A stretch of 64,000 nucleotides of DNA from DASUPK01 sp963747425 (GTDB lineage Bacteria > Actinomycetota > Thermoleophilia > Solirubrobacterales > 70-9): the NCBI GenBank assembly GCA_963747425.1, contig CAVVFJ010000016.1:62001-126000 (forward strand). Reading direction: 5' to 3'. Of this stretch, positions 49,063 to 58,060 are shown one piece after another (position 1 is the stretch's first letter; each line of letters begins with the position of its first letter). The translations under genes and the position numbers were made by a program. The notes under the pieces are model-generated. The model searched no databases, was not told the origin of the DNA, and worked only from the letters and a program-made list of their open reading frames with translations.

Positions 49063-50585
49063 CCCGCGCGCGCCGGCTTGCCGGCGCCTGCGTACGAGTA
49101 ATAGCCGTAGTAGTCGTCGTCGCTGCCTCGCCGCACGCCGGTGACGACCAGCCCCGTCGGCTTGTCCGGGAGGTGGGTCATCGCCTGCTTCGCCGCCTGC
49201 GCCTGGTCCTTGGTCGTCTGGCCCAGGCGGACGCAGAGCAGCACGGCATCGACCTGCGGGATCAGCTCGAGCGTGTCGCCGACTGGCAGGAGCGGCGCGC
49301 TGTCGAAGATCACGACGTCGTACGCACTGGTCGTTTGCTCCAGGAAAGCCTCGAACTTCTTGGACCCGAGCATCTCCGCCGGCTGGAAGGTGTTCTCGCC
49401 CGCCGGGATCAGCGGCAGCACGTCGATCGCCTCCCGGCCGTGCACGTTGACCGAGCGAAGCACGTCCTTCGGCTTCGCCTCACCGCCCAGGTAGTCGGAG
49501 AGTCCCGGGGCACGCTCGACCCCGAAGCGACTCGCGAGAACCGGACGCCGAAGGTCGCATTCGACCAGCAACGTCCGGCGGCCGGCGACCGCGCTGACGT
49601 AGGCGAACCACGCGGCGACGGTGCTCTTGCCCTCCTCGGGCAGCGCGCTCGTCACGACGAGGGAGGTGATCTCCTCCTCGCCAGCCAGGAAGTCGACGTT
49701 GCGGCGAAGGATCCGGAACGCCTCGAGATCGTCCTCGGAGACGAAGCTGTCGCCGTTTCGGGCGACGCCCGCCAGGCCCAGCGCGTCGGCCCGGACATAG
49801 CCGACCAGCGGCAGCCCGAGCTCGTGCTGAAGCTGATGGGTGTCCTTGACGCGCCGGTCGAGCGCGTTGCGCAGGAACGCGGCACCGATCCCGATGAGCA
49901 GGCCGAGGATCAGCGCGAGGATCGTGTCGCGAACCGGCTTCGGGGAGCTGGGGCTGCCCGGGACGGTCGCCGGCCGCGTGATCTCGACCGGATCGGCGAC
50001 CTTGCTCAGGGTCTGCAGCCTGGCGACGGCGGTGTTGGCGGCGGCCGCGGTGCTCGGGTCATTCGAATCGGCGAGGCCCTTCACCTTCTTGGCCTGGCTC
50101 GCATACGTGTCTCGCGCGTCGTTCTGGGCGGCGATCTTGGTCTGCTGGGCGAACGCGTTGGCGACCTTGGCCGAGCGGTCGGCGTTGTCGGTGGAGGCGG
50201 TGATCGCGATCTGATCGGAGTCGGGCTGCAGCGCCGCGTTGACGTCGCCCTTCAGCTCGTCGGCGCTCATCCCGTTGTTGAGCTGCTTCTGGACGGCGGT
50301 GACCACGTCCTGGCGCGTCACGATCCGGGAGTCGGCGGCGGCCGACTTGTCCGGGTTGAGGTCGACGGGGATGTTGGTTCCGGGCGCGATCAGCCCCAGC
50401 GCCTTCGCCGGGTCGGTGAAGGTGACGGTGGCGGTCGCCTCGTAGCTGGCCGGCTTGACGAGCGAGTAGGCGAGCCCGATCGCAACCGCGATCAGCGTGA
50501 TCGCGATGACCAGTCCGCGCCGAGCGCGAAGCACGGCCATGTAGTCCCGCAGGCCGGTGGTGTCAGATGAAGAACTTGGCGTCAT
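49059..50585 (-). CDS. Fused Wzz chain-length regulator/BY-tyrosine kinase
   Basis: A 508-residue Wzc-type protein: TM1 near 30 (GLVIAITLIAVAIGLAYSL), a periplasmic Wzz-like coiled domain, TM2 (DTILALILGLLIGIGAAFL), then the cytosolic BY-kinase with Walker A SALPEEGKSTVAAW (~313-326), Walker A' LVECDLRRPVLA and Walker B VVIFDSAPLLPVG, and a C-terminal Tyr cluster DDDYYGYYSYAG (~487-497) for autophosphorylation. It controls chain length and export. ATG 50585 is used; a TTG at 50627 extends it. Confidence 0.93.
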   Translation of the reverse strand: MTPSSSSDTTGLRDYMAVLRARRGLVIAITLIAVAIGLAYSLVKPASYEATATVTFTDPAKALGLIAPGTNIPVDLNPDKSAAADSRIVTRQDVVTAVQKQLNNGMSADELKGDVNAALQPDSDQIAITASTDNADRSAKVANAFAQQTKIAAQNDARDTYASQAKKVKGLADSNDPSTAAAANTAVARLQTLSKVADPVEITRPATVPGSPSSPKPVRDTILALILGLLIGIGAAFLRNALDRRVKDTHQLQHELGLPLVGYVRADALGLAGVARNGDSFVSEDDLEAFRILRRNVDFLAGEEEITSLVVTSALPEEGKSTVAAWFAYVSAVAGRRTLLVECDLRRPVLASRFGVERAPGLSDYLGGEAKPKDVLRSVNVHGREAIDVLPLIPAGENTFQPAEMLGSKKFEAFLEQTTSAYDVVIFDSAPLLPVGDTLELIPQVDAVLLCVRLGQTTKDQAQAAKQAMTHLPDKPTGLVVTGVRRGSDDDYYGYYSYAGAGKPARAG

Positions 50586-50659
50586 GCCGCTGTTTGCCGC
50601 TCCCGTTAGCGCGGGTGAATGTAGCAACGGAGTTGACGGGGCGCGCTAGTCTGGCGATC

Positions 50660-51295
50660 GTGGCGCCGCGCGGGAAGAAACGAGCCACCTCGGCCGATGA
50701 TTGGTTGATCGAGGGGGCCGAAACGGCCCGCCACGAGGGGGACGCCTCCGACGAGGACTTCGCGGTCGTCGCCCCGCCACCGAAGGCTGAGCCCCCCGCC
50801 GGGAACGCCGGCAGGGGGACCAAGCAGTGGCTCGCGGTGCCGGAGCCTGCCAAGGGCGAGCCCCCGCCCGAGGTGCAACGGGCGCAGCCCGGCAGATCCC
50901 GGGAGCTCGCCGATGCGCTGGAAGAGCGCGATGCGCTCCGCAAGCGCGTCGAGGAGCTCGAGTCGGAGCTGGCCGACGCGAAAAAGCGCGTCACCCCGAA
51001 GGAGACCGGCTCCCGGGCTGAGTGGGTGCCCGAGGTGAAGGCCGAGGGCGAATCCGAGGCCCGGGCCCGCCCCGCTGCCACCGGGAAGAGGGCGAAGGGC
51101 GGCAAGGTGGACCTGAACTCGGCCACCTTCGAGGAGCTGCGGGATCTCGGGCTCTCGGTCACCCTGAGCGCCCGCCTGATCGCCTACCGGGACGTCCGCG
51201 GCGGCTTCGAGTCCCTGGACGAGCTGAACGGCATCCCGGGTTTCGCCAAGGACACCCTGCGTCAGATCAGGGAGCAGCTGACGCTGGAGGCGTAG
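50660..51295 (+). CDS. Helix-hairpin-helix (ComEA-type) protein, no membrane segment
   Basis: A 211-residue protein. Residues 1-85 are acidic and Pro-rich (EPAKGEPPPEVQRAQ), a coiled coil covers about 88-120 (ADALEERDALRKRVEELESE), and a C-terminal ComEA-like double helix-hairpin-helix domain begins KVDLNSATFEELRDLG and GFESLDELNGIPGFAKDTL. ComEA normally has a TM anchor and binds DNA; none is seen here, so a cytosolic DNA-binding or regulatory protein is likely. GTG start, divergent from the BY-kinase. Confidence 0.75.
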   Translation: MAPRGKKRATSADDWLIEGAETARHEGDASDEDFAVVAPPPKAEPPAGNAGRGTKQWLAVPEPAKGEPPPEVQRAQPGRSRELADALEERDALRKRVEELESELADAKKRVTPKETGSRAEWVPEVKAEGESEARARPAATGKRAKGGKVDLNSATFEELRDLGLSVTLSARLIAYRDVRGGFESLDELNGIPGFAKDTLRQIREQLTLEA

Positions 51296-53255
51296 CCGCC
51301 GTCCCCTCTTCCCCGAGCAGCGAGCTGATCTGCTGCATGTAGGGGCTGAACGAGACCAGGTACGGACTGCGCGGAGCGAGGCGGCGGGCGGCGGCGATCT
51401 GCCCCCGGGCTCCGGGCCGGTCTCCCTGCTCGGCCTCGATCCGGGCCAGCAGCAGGCGGTTGCGCCAGTTGTCCGGCTCGCGATCGATCGCCTGCTGGGC
51501 GTCCTGCTTTGCCTCCGCCAGCTTGCCGAGCCTCTCCAGCGCCTGCGCGCGGGCCGCGTACGGGGAAGCCGCCCAGTCCTCGGCGGTGATCGCCTGGTCG
51601 GCCAGTTCCGTGGCTCGTGGCGCATCACCTCTCGCCAGCGCGGACTCGCTGGCGCGGGTCCGCTCGGTGGAGATGAGCCCCGGGACCTGGACCGCGCCCG
51701 CCAGCAACGCGGCCACAACCATGGCCGCCCGGGCCCAGGGACCGAGCTGCCAGCGCTCCGCCCGGTCGAGCCCCCCGGCTCCGGCCACTGCGACGCCGCC
51801 GATCGCGAGCGCCCCCACCGCCCCGAGCTCCCACATCCAGTCGATCCCCGCGTAGGCCAGGAAGACGACGAAGGCGGCGATCAGTGCCGACCCCGCAGCG
51901 ATCTCGCGCCTGCGCCGCCATCGCAGCCGCGCCTGGATCGCCGCCCAGAGCAAGCCGGCCAGCGCCGCAAGCAGCGCGATGGAACCCGGGATGCCCAGCT
52001 CCGCCGCCTCCTCGATGTAGAGGGAGTGGGCGTCGCGGGCGAACTCCTGGCCCTTGCCGTGCTTGTCCCAGTAGAACTCGAAGGTGCCCGGGCCGACCCC
52101 GCGCCAGGGATCGGATTTGAACGCGTCGACCGCCGTGGTCCAGACCGTGTAGCGGGTGCCGCCCAGCGTGGTGAGCCGGCCGGTGCCCGCCGCGGCCGGC
52201 GGCTTGTCGTTCTTGAACTCGTCCCAGGCTCGATTGACGGGGCCGTGAAGCGCCGCCGCCACCAGCAGGGCTCCCACGATCGACGCCACCAGCGCGGCCC
52301 GCGCCGAGCCCGCGTCCATCCGCACCTTGTCGAGATCCGCGCGATAGGTCGCGGCGACGGCTCCGGCGCAGAGCGCGCCGGCGGCGACCAGAACCAGCAC
52401 GACGCCGCCCGCGCCCGCGTTGCCCGTGGCGTGCGCGATCTGATCATGGCCGTGGGCGACCAGGATCGCGAGTCCGGACCCGGCGCCCGCGACCAGGCCG
52501 TTCGCGCCGGCGGTCCATCGATGCCTGCTGACGGCGACCGCCGCGATTGCGGCGACCGCCATCGCCGCCACCCCGAAGCGCGAGTAGGTCAGGTAGACGG
52601 ACAGCACGGCCACCGGCACGGTCGCCAGGGCCGCGGCTCTAATCGCGCTGCGGGATGAGTTCGAGCCCAGCACCAGCCCGACCGCGGCCGCCATTGCTCC
52701 CCAGCAGGCCACCCCGTTCCAGTAGTCGAGCGGATAACTCAGCCTGTCGATCCCGAACCCGGCGGCGACGTGGTCGGTGAGCAGGTCGGGAAAGAGCCGT
52801 GCGCCGACCGCGAAGAACGGGACCACCAGCGCCCCTGTGGCGAAGCCAATCGCGGCGCCCCGCCAGGTGTACCGATTCAGCGACAGGTAGGCGAGCACGA
52901 CCAGGCCCATGTACTGGAGCACCCGGGCGAGCTCCTCGGTCGTGCGCTCGTCGCTCTCCGTCCAGACGTGGGACAGGAGCGTCAGCGCGGCCAGCGCGCC
53001 GAACCCGCCGAGCGCGACCCAACACGCGGGCGTCAGCTTGGCGCGCGGCAGGATTCCAACCCCGAGGCCGAGCGCGATCAGCGCCCAGACGGCCAGTGAG
53101 ACCTGGTGGCGGATGACGACGTCGTAGCCGCCGCCGTTGAACGCCAGCACCAGCGTCAGAACCAGCGCGAGCAGGAACCCCGCAGCCCGTCGCGCCCGCA
53201 GGCGCCTGGGCGCATCCTCGCCACGGCGCCGGCGTCTCCTGCTTGAAGAAGGCAT
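51267..53255 (-). CDS. O-antigen ligase-like protein with C-terminal TPR
   Basis: A 662-residue membrane protein, about 12 TM helices, with the Wzy_C/WaaL block TAVDAFKSDPWRGVGPGTFE and DAHSLYIEEAAELGIPGSIA, then a soluble TPR-like tail (ATELADQAITAEDWAASPY, RNRLLLARIEAEQGD). It is a second polymerase or ligase. ATG 53255 is used; ATG 53285 adds ten residues. Overlaps the convergent ComEA-like gene by 29 bases. Confidence 0.83.
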   Translation of the reverse strand: MPSSSRRRRRRGEDAPRRLRARRAAGFLLALVLTLVLAFNGGGYDVVIRHQVSLAVWALIALGLGVGILPRAKLTPACWVALGGFGALAALTLLSHVWTESDERTTEELARVLQYMGLVVLAYLSLNRYTWRGAAIGFATGALVVPFFAVGARLFPDLLTDHVAAGFGIDRLSYPLDYWNGVACWGAMAAAVGLVLGSNSSRSAIRAAALATVPVAVLSVYLTYSRFGVAAMAVAAIAAVAVSRHRWTAGANGLVAGAGSGLAILVAHGHDQIAHATGNAGAGGVVLVLVAAGALCAGAVAATYRADLDKVRMDAGSARAALVASIVGALLVAAALHGPVNRAWDEFKNDKPPAAAGTGRLTTLGGTRYTVWTTAVDAFKSDPWRGVGPGTFEFYWDKHGKGQEFARDAHSLYIEEAAELGIPGSIALLAALAGLLWAAIQARLRWRRRREIAAGSALIAAFVVFLAYAGIDWMWELGAVGALAIGGVAVAGAGGLDRAERWQLGPWARAAMVVAALLAGAVQVPGLISTERTRASESALARGDAPRATELADQAITAEDWAASPYAARAQALERLGKLAEAKQDAQQAIDREPDNWRNRLLLARIEAEQGDRPGARGQIAAARRLAPRSPYLVSFSPYMQQISSLLGEEGTAATPPASAAP

Positions 53256-53358
53256 CCCGCCTCGTTCGGCCACCTGGTTCAGCATCCCAATTAACGGGTA
53301 ACCGTGCGTAGGTAAAAGTGGGTAGGTAGTAGACGAAAATTGTGTAGGATCCCGCGCC

Positions 53359-53742
53359 TTGTTCGTAGGCACTTGGAGAAGGGGCTGGCTGAGGATGGCA
53401 CCGGTCATGGCCGTTGGCCTGATCGGGATCCTGGTCGCGGCGCCGACCGCGTCGGGCCAGGCTGCCGTCGACCAGTACACCCCGATCGGGAGTCCAGCAG
53501 GAGGATCCGGCGGAGCCGTGAGCGGCCCGTCGGACACTCTGGGCCCCGCGGGAGCTCAGATAGGCCACCGGCACATCGCGGCCAGGCCACAGGAAAGCTC
53601 GTCGAGCGGCGGCAGCCTGCCGTTCACGGACTACCCGGTGACGCCGTTCGTCTGGATCGTGCTGGCCGTGCTCATTGCGGGTGCGTTGGTGCGAGTCGCT
53701 GCTCCGGTGCTGGGACGAAGAGGGGTCCGGGGCACCTCCTAG
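53359..53742 (+). CDS. Small secreted protein with LPFTD C-terminal sorting-like signal
   Basis: A 127-residue exported protein. Signal peptide with WRRGWLR n-region and VMAVGLIGILVAAPTASGQA, a Gly/Ser-rich middle, then SSSGGSLPFTDYP followed by a hydrophobic helix (FVWIVLAVLIAGALVRVAA) and a basic tail RRGVRG. This is the layout of a sortase signal, with D at the usual G of LPxTG. TTG 53359 gives positive residues before the hydrophobic core; ATG 53395 would remove them. Precedes the sugar transferase gene. Confidence 0.65.
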   Translation: MFVGTWRRGWLRMAPVMAVGLIGILVAAPTASGQAAVDQYTPIGSPAGGSGGAVSGPSDTLGPAGAQIGHRHIAARPQESSSSGGSLPFTDYPVTPFVWIVLAVLIAGALVRVAAPVLGRRGVRGTS

Positions 53743-53748
53743 AGGGCC

Positions 53749-53770
53749 GCGGACCACTTGGGGAGTCCGC
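53749..53770 (+). terminator. Hairpin between secreted protein and sugar transferase
   Basis: GCGGAC pairs with GTCCGC around a 10-base loop, seven bases after the stop, with no T-run. It may end part of transcription or act as an attenuator before the sugar transferase gene. Confidence 0.35.
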
Positions 53771-53835
53771 CGCGGGACCAAGGGCCCGGGCGGACCTGAC
53801 AACTGAATGTCACGGGAGAAGAAAGGAACGACGGT

Positions 53836-54648
53836 ATGGACTCGGCTCTACTCGAATCGGAAGCGTTGGCGGAGCACGACGCCCCGAGATCGCACATGGG
53901 GATGCGGAGTGGGACTCACAGCCACCGGATCCGCCAAAGCCATGCGCAGGTGATCGGCAATCGAAGCGGTGCGGGCACGATCGCCCTGCCGCGGCCCGGG
54001 ACCCTCGAGCTCACACCCCCGGACCACCGTTACGAGCGTGAGCACGCTCTGGCGGCCCGCGGCGTGAAGCGGGCGTTCGACATCGTCGGCGCGGCCCTGA
54101 TGATCGCCATCCTGGCGCCGGCCTGGCTGATGATGGCCTTCCTGATCAAGGTCGACTCGGCGGGACCGATCCTGTTCCGGCAGCGGCGCATCGGCCAGGA
54201 CGGCAGGACGTTCTCGATCCTCAAGTTCAGGACGATGGTGGACGGCGCCGACGCGCAGAAGGCCGCCCTCCTGCACCTGAACGAGGCCGCCGACGGCCTC
54301 TTCAAGATCGACGGGGACCCCCGCGTGACTCGGGTCGGCCACTGGCTGCGCGCCACGTCCCTGGACGAGCTGCCCCAGCTGCTCCACGTCATCACCGGGA
54401 AGATGAGCCTGGTCGGCCCCAGGCCGCTCGTCCCCGAGGAGGACGCGCGGATCGTCGGGTCTCAGCGCCGCAGGCTCCAGATGCGGCCGGGCATGACCGG
54501 CGTCTGGCAGGTCGGCGGCGCCTCGTCGGTCCCGATCCACGAGATGGTCAAGCTCGACGCGGGCTACGTCGACGACTGGTCGCTGTGGACCGACGTCAGG
54601 CTGATCGCCGAGACGGCCGGCCACGTGGTCTTGCGCAAGGGCCTCTGA
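53836..54648 (+). CDS. Initiating phosphoglycosyltransferase (bacterial sugar transferase)
   Basis: A 270-residue membrane enzyme that moves a sugar-1-phosphate to undecaprenyl phosphate, the first step of repeat-unit synthesis. Core motifs in order: KRAFDIVGAALMIAI (re-entrant helix), RQRRIGQDGRTFSILKFRTM, SLDELPQLLHVITGKMSLVG, GPRP and RPGMTGVWQVGG. The ~75-residue N-terminal part is basic and Ser-rich with no extra TM helices. RBS GAAAGGAACGACGGT before ATG. Confidence 0.93.
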   Translation: MDSALLESEALAEHDAPRSHMGMRSGTHSHRIRQSHAQVIGNRSGAGTIALPRPGTLELTPPDHRYEREHALAARGVKRAFDIVGAALMIAILAPAWLMMAFLIKVDSAGPILFRQRRIGQDGRTFSILKFRTMVDGADAQKAALLHLNEAADGLFKIDGDPRVTRVGHWLRATSLDELPQLLHVITGKMSLVGPRPLVPEEDARIVGSQRRRLQMRPGMTGVWQVGGASSVPIHEMVKLDAGYVDDWSLWTDVRLIAETAGHVVLRKGL

Positions 54649-56319
54649 CTACATACTTTCGGGCGCCGAGATGCCCAGGAGCCCGAGGGTTCGGGCGATC
54701 GTCCGCTTGGTGAGCAGGCAGAGCCCGAGCCGCGCCTCCTCCACACCCTCGCCCTCGGCGCCGACCACCTGACAGTCCCGGTAGAAGGCGTGGAAGTCGC
54801 GGGCGACCTCAGTCGCGTAGGCGCAGAGCCTGTGCGGGGCGCGCCGCTCCGCCGTCTCGGCGACCTCGTCGGGCAGCTCGCAGAGCCGCTTGACCAACGC
54901 CCGCTCGGAGGGCTCCACCGGAAGCGCCGCGAAGTCGGCCGCCGCCCTCTCCTCCGCCCCCTCCCCCGCCTTGCGCAGGATGCTCGCGATCCGGGCGTGG
55001 GCGTACTGGACGTAGTAGACCGGGTTCTCGTTGGACGTCTTGCGCGCCAGCTCGAGGTCCAGGTCCACCGTCGTGTCGTGGCTGCGCTGCACCATGAAGT
55101 ACCGCGCCGCGTCCGCTCCGATGTCGTCGATCAGCTCGTCGAGCGTGACGAAGTCGCCGCTGCGCTTCGACATCTGCGCCCGCTCGCCGCCCTCGACGAC
55201 GTGGACCAGCTGCATGATCGCCACCTCGAGCGCGTCCGGGTCATAGCCCAGGACAGCCAGGGCGGCCCGCAGCCGCTCGACGTAGCCATGGTGGTCGGCG
55301 CCGACCACGTCGATCAGCCGATCGGAGCCGCGATCGAGCTTGTCGCGGTGATAGGCCATGTCCGAGAGCAGGTAGGTCGGGTCGCCGTCCGAGCGGATCA
55401 GGACGCGGTCCTTGTCGTCGCCGAAGCTCGTGGTCCGCAGCCAGGTCGCACCCTCGCTCTCGTAGACGTGGCCCGCCTCTCGCGCCTGATCGAGGGCTCG
55501 CTCCACCGAGCCGGATTCGTGCAGCGCGCGCTCGGACGACCAGGTGTCGAAGACGACGCCGTAGCGATGCAGCGTCTCCTCGGCCGCGGCCAGCATCAGC
55601 GCGATCCCGCGGCGGCCGACGGCATCCAGGTCGTCTGGGCTGACGCCCTCCTGCTCGAGGCTCTTGGCGATCTCGACAACGTAGTCGCCCTCGTAGCCGT
55701 CCTCCGGGACCGGCTCGTCCTTCATGCGCGCCGCGATCGACTCCGCGAACCGGTCGATCTGCCCCCCTCGGTCGTTGACGTAGTACTCGCGAGCCACCGA
55801 GTGCCCGGCGAACTCGAGGACGCGGGCGATCGAGTCGCCCAGGGCCGCACCGCGGCCGCCGGCGGCGGTCAGCGGACCGGTCGGATTCGCCGAGACGAAC
55901 TCGACATTGACCCTGTCCAGCGTCGCATCGTCGGGAAGGGGCGGCTTGCCGATCCTCTCTCCCTGCGCGGCCAGCGCGCCGGCGGCGCTGCGGTACCAGG
56001 CGTCCGAGAGGAACAGGTTGAGGAACCCGGGCCCGGCCACCTCGACCTTCTCCAGGCTGCCCTCGAGGCTCTTGCCCAGCTCGGCGGCGAGCTTCTCCGC
56101 CGTGCCGCGCGGCTGCTCGCCGAGCACGGGCGCGAGCAGCATCGCCGCGTTGGTCGAGTAGTCGCCGAACTCGGGTTTCGGCGGGCGCTCCAGGGTCGGG
56201 CGTTTTGCGAGGGCGCTCCGCAGGCGAAGCCGAGGGCGACCCGTGGCATGCGGGTCATCGCGAAGCGTCGAGGCAGCGGCCTCGACGGCGGAGCGGAGCT
56301 CTGCGACCGGATCTGCCAT
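54649..56319 (-). CDS. argS: Arginyl-tRNA synthetase with altered HIGH motif
   Basis: A 556-residue class Ia aminoacyl-tRNA synthetase. It begins with the Arg-tRNA N-terminal domain, then FVSANPTGPLTAAGGRGAAL (~residues 146-165), where the HVGH of the usual NPTGPLHVGHGRGA is replaced by TAAG. The KMSK-like loop is QMSKRSGDFVTLDEL. The DALR anticodon-binding domain closes the protein. Such histidine-less HIGH variants occur in some actinobacterial ArgRS lineages; charging activity is therefore assumed, not shown. Confidence 0.95.
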   Translation of the reverse strand: MADPVAELRSAVEAAASTLRDDPHATGRPRLRLRSALAKRPTLERPPKPEFGDYSTNAAMLLAPVLGEQPRGTAEKLAAELGKSLEGSLEKVEVAGPGFLNLFLSDAWYRSAAGALAAQGERIGKPPLPDDATLDRVNVEFVSANPTGPLTAAGGRGAALGDSIARVLEFAGHSVAREYYVNDRGGQIDRFAESIAARMKDEPVPEDGYEGDYVVEIAKSLEQEGVSPDDLDAVGRRGIALMLAAAEETLHRYGVVFDTWSSERALHESGSVERALDQAREAGHVYESEGATWLRTTSFGDDKDRVLIRSDGDPTYLLSDMAYHRDKLDRGSDRLIDVVGADHHGYVERLRAALAVLGYDPDALEVAIMQLVHVVEGGERAQMSKRSGDFVTLDELIDDIGADAARYFMVQRSHDTTVDLDLELARKTSNENPVYYVQYAHARIASILRKAGEGAEERAAADFAALPVEPSERALVKRLCELPDEVAETAERRAPHRLCAYATEVARDFHAFYRDCQVVGAEGEGVEEARLGLCLLTKRTIARTLGLLGISAPESM

Positions 56320-56336
56320 GGATTCGATCCTACGGA

Positions 56337-56753
56337 TTACAAGTGGTACGGCTCGCCGGCGAGGATCTTGGTCGCGCGGAAGAGCTGCTCGAGCAGCACG
56401 ACCCGGGCTAGCTGATGGGCCATGGTCTGAGGGCCGAGGGAGACGCGCTCGTCAGCGAGGGCCATGCTGTGCGCGGAGAGGCCCTCCGGGCCGCCGATCA
56501 GGAAGCACAGGTCCTGCGCGTCGATCCGGCGCTCGGAGAGCCAGCTCGCCCACGCCTTCGAGCTCAGCGCCCGACCGCCTCGATCCAGCGCGATCACGTG
56601 GGAGCGAGGCGGGACCCGTCCCTCGATGTTGACCTCGTCTCGCACCTCGATCACCTCGACCGGCTGGTGGCGCTGCAGCATCTTGCGGTAGTGGGAGTCG
56701 GCCTCCGCGAACGGTGCCTTGATCTTGCCGACGACGACGACCGTCACCTTCAC
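56337..56753 (-). CDS. rlmH: 23S rRNA pseudouridine-1915 N3-methyltransferase RlmH
   Basis: A 138-residue SPOUT methyltransferase. It starts VKVTVVVVGKIKAPFAEAD, has VIALDRGGRALSSKAWASW and the knot region FLIGGPEGLS, and ends with the conserved RVVLLEQLFRATKILAGEPY-HL. It modifies helix 69 of 23S rRNA. The GTG start overlaps the M48 peptidase stop (GTGA). It lies 17 bases before argS on the same strand. Confidence 0.95.
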   Translation of the reverse strand: MKVTVVVVGKIKAPFAEADSHYRKMLQRHQPVEVIEVRDEVNIEGRVPPRSHVIALDRGGRALSSKAWASWLSERRIDAQDLCFLIGGPEGLSAHSMALADERVSLGPQTMAHQLARVVLLEQLFRATKILAGEPYHL

Positions 56754-58000
56754 GGGCGCTTGCCCTGCTCCCAGGCGAGCGCCGCGCCGATCCGGTCGAC
56801 CGCCGGCGGATGCGTCCCGAAGAGGAAGCTGAAGAGCCCGGGCGGGTCGGGGTCGGAGAGGTTCCGGTCCGCGAGCTGCTGCTGGAGCTCGATCGTGCCT
56901 CGCGGGTCGTCGGTCAGCTGGAGCGAGAAGGTGTCCGCCCGCGCCTCGACCGCCCGCGAGAGCTGGTTGCCGGCGATCCCGATCACGAAGGACGTCGCGA
57001 AGATCGCCAGGGCGAGGGCGGGCAGGTAGGAGGGCTGGCCCGGCTCGGCGCCGCGGCGCCGAGCGATCCCTCCGGCCATCAGCGAGATGAAGATCAGCGA
57101 GAGCGGAGTCGCGATCGCGACGAACAGGAGTCCGCGCTGGATGTCGTTGCCGTGCACGTGGCCGAGCTCGTGGGCGACCACCGCCCGGCGTTCGCCCTGG
57201 TTCAGGTCGTGGATGAGCGTGTCGTAGAGGACCACCTGCTTCGAGGAGCCGAGGCCGTTGACGTACGCGTTGATCGCGGTGGTCCTCTTGCTCGCGTCGA
57301 CCTCGTAGACATGGCCGACGTCCACCCCCGCCTTCTTCGCCAGCTCGAGGACGTCGCTGCGCGCCTGTCCCGGCGGCAGCTCGTCGAACTTGTTGAATAG
57401 CGGCGCGATCACCACCGGGGCCAGCCAGGTCATGATTGCCGCGGCGATCACGACGGCCACGCTGCCCGGGATCCACCACCGGGAGCCGAAGCGGCGAATC
57501 AGCCAGAGCGCGAAGGTGCCGACCAGGCCGGCGAGCACCGCCCCGATCGCGGCCCCCTTGCCCCAGTCGGTGAACCAACCGCCCAGGGACTGGGTCGAGA
57601 GCCCGACGTCGACGGACCGCTCGTGCGCCCAGACCCCGAACGGCACGGTGATCACCGCGACGACGACCGAGAGCCCGGCCGCCGCCGCCGCCCCGCCGAG
57701 CACCGGGCGCGAGGCGAGCCGGTCGAGCGTCCTCCGCGTGATCGCGGGACGCCCCGTCGCGAGCAGGATCAGCACCGCCCCCTCGGCGACCAGGCCTCCG
57801 ACCAGGATCAGCCGCTGCCCGGAGGCATAGTCGCGGGCCTTGGTCAGCTCCTCATGGGAGAAGTAGGCGCTCGCGTCGGCGTGAACGGGCCGCTCGATGT
57901 CGCGCGGGCGCAGTAGCCACCCTGCAGCCTCGGCGACGACCACGGCTGCGACGGCGGTGACGCCGAGACGCAGCCATTTGGACGATGATCGGGCAGGCAC
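56750..58000 (-). CDS. M48 family metalloprotease (Ste24-like)
   Basis: A 416-residue polytopic membrane protease: several TM helices, zinc-binding AVVAHELGHVHGNDI (HExxH as HELGH) with the downstream acidic AVEARADTFSLQLT. The N-terminal domain resembles CAAX prenyl protease 1 (Peptidase_M48_N). It probably degrades misfolded membrane proteins. GTG start; operon with rlmH and argS by overlaps and short gaps. Confidence 0.92.
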   Translation of the reverse strand: MPARSSSKWLRLGVTAVAAVVVAEAAGWLLRPRDIERPVHADASAYFSHEELTKARDYASGQRLILVGGLVAEGAVLILLATGRPAITRRTLDRLASRPVLGGAAAAAGLSVVVAVITVPFGVWAHERSVDVGLSTQSLGGWFTDWGKGAAIGAVLAGLVGTFALWLIRRFGSRWWIPGSVAVVIAAAIMTWLAPVVIAPLFNKFDELPPGQARSDVLELAKKAGVDVGHVYEVDASKRTTAINAYVNGLGSSKQVVLYDTLIHDLNQGERRAVVAHELGHVHGNDIQRGLLFVAIATPLSLIFISLMAGGIARRRGAEPGQPSYLPALALAIFATSFVIGIAGNQLSRAVEARADTFSLQLTDDPRGTIELQQQLADRNLSDPDPPGLFSFLFGTHPPAVDRIGAALAWEQGKRP

Positions 58001-58060
58001 CGCCCTACGATAAACGGCCCCCTTGGGCGGGCCTTAAAGCGCAGATCCCCCGGGAATCCG

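Noticed and set aside
46885..49101. 738-codon plus-strand open frame opposite the GT4 and O-antigen ligase genes
   Set aside because: Low-complexity charged translation spanning two real genes on the other strand; no motif and no ribosome-binding support.
58001..58060. Hairpin in the 60-bp gap between the M48 protease and phosphoesterase
   Set aside because: GGCCC/GGGCC pairing is short and lies between divergent starts where a terminator makes no sense; treated as background GC symmetry.
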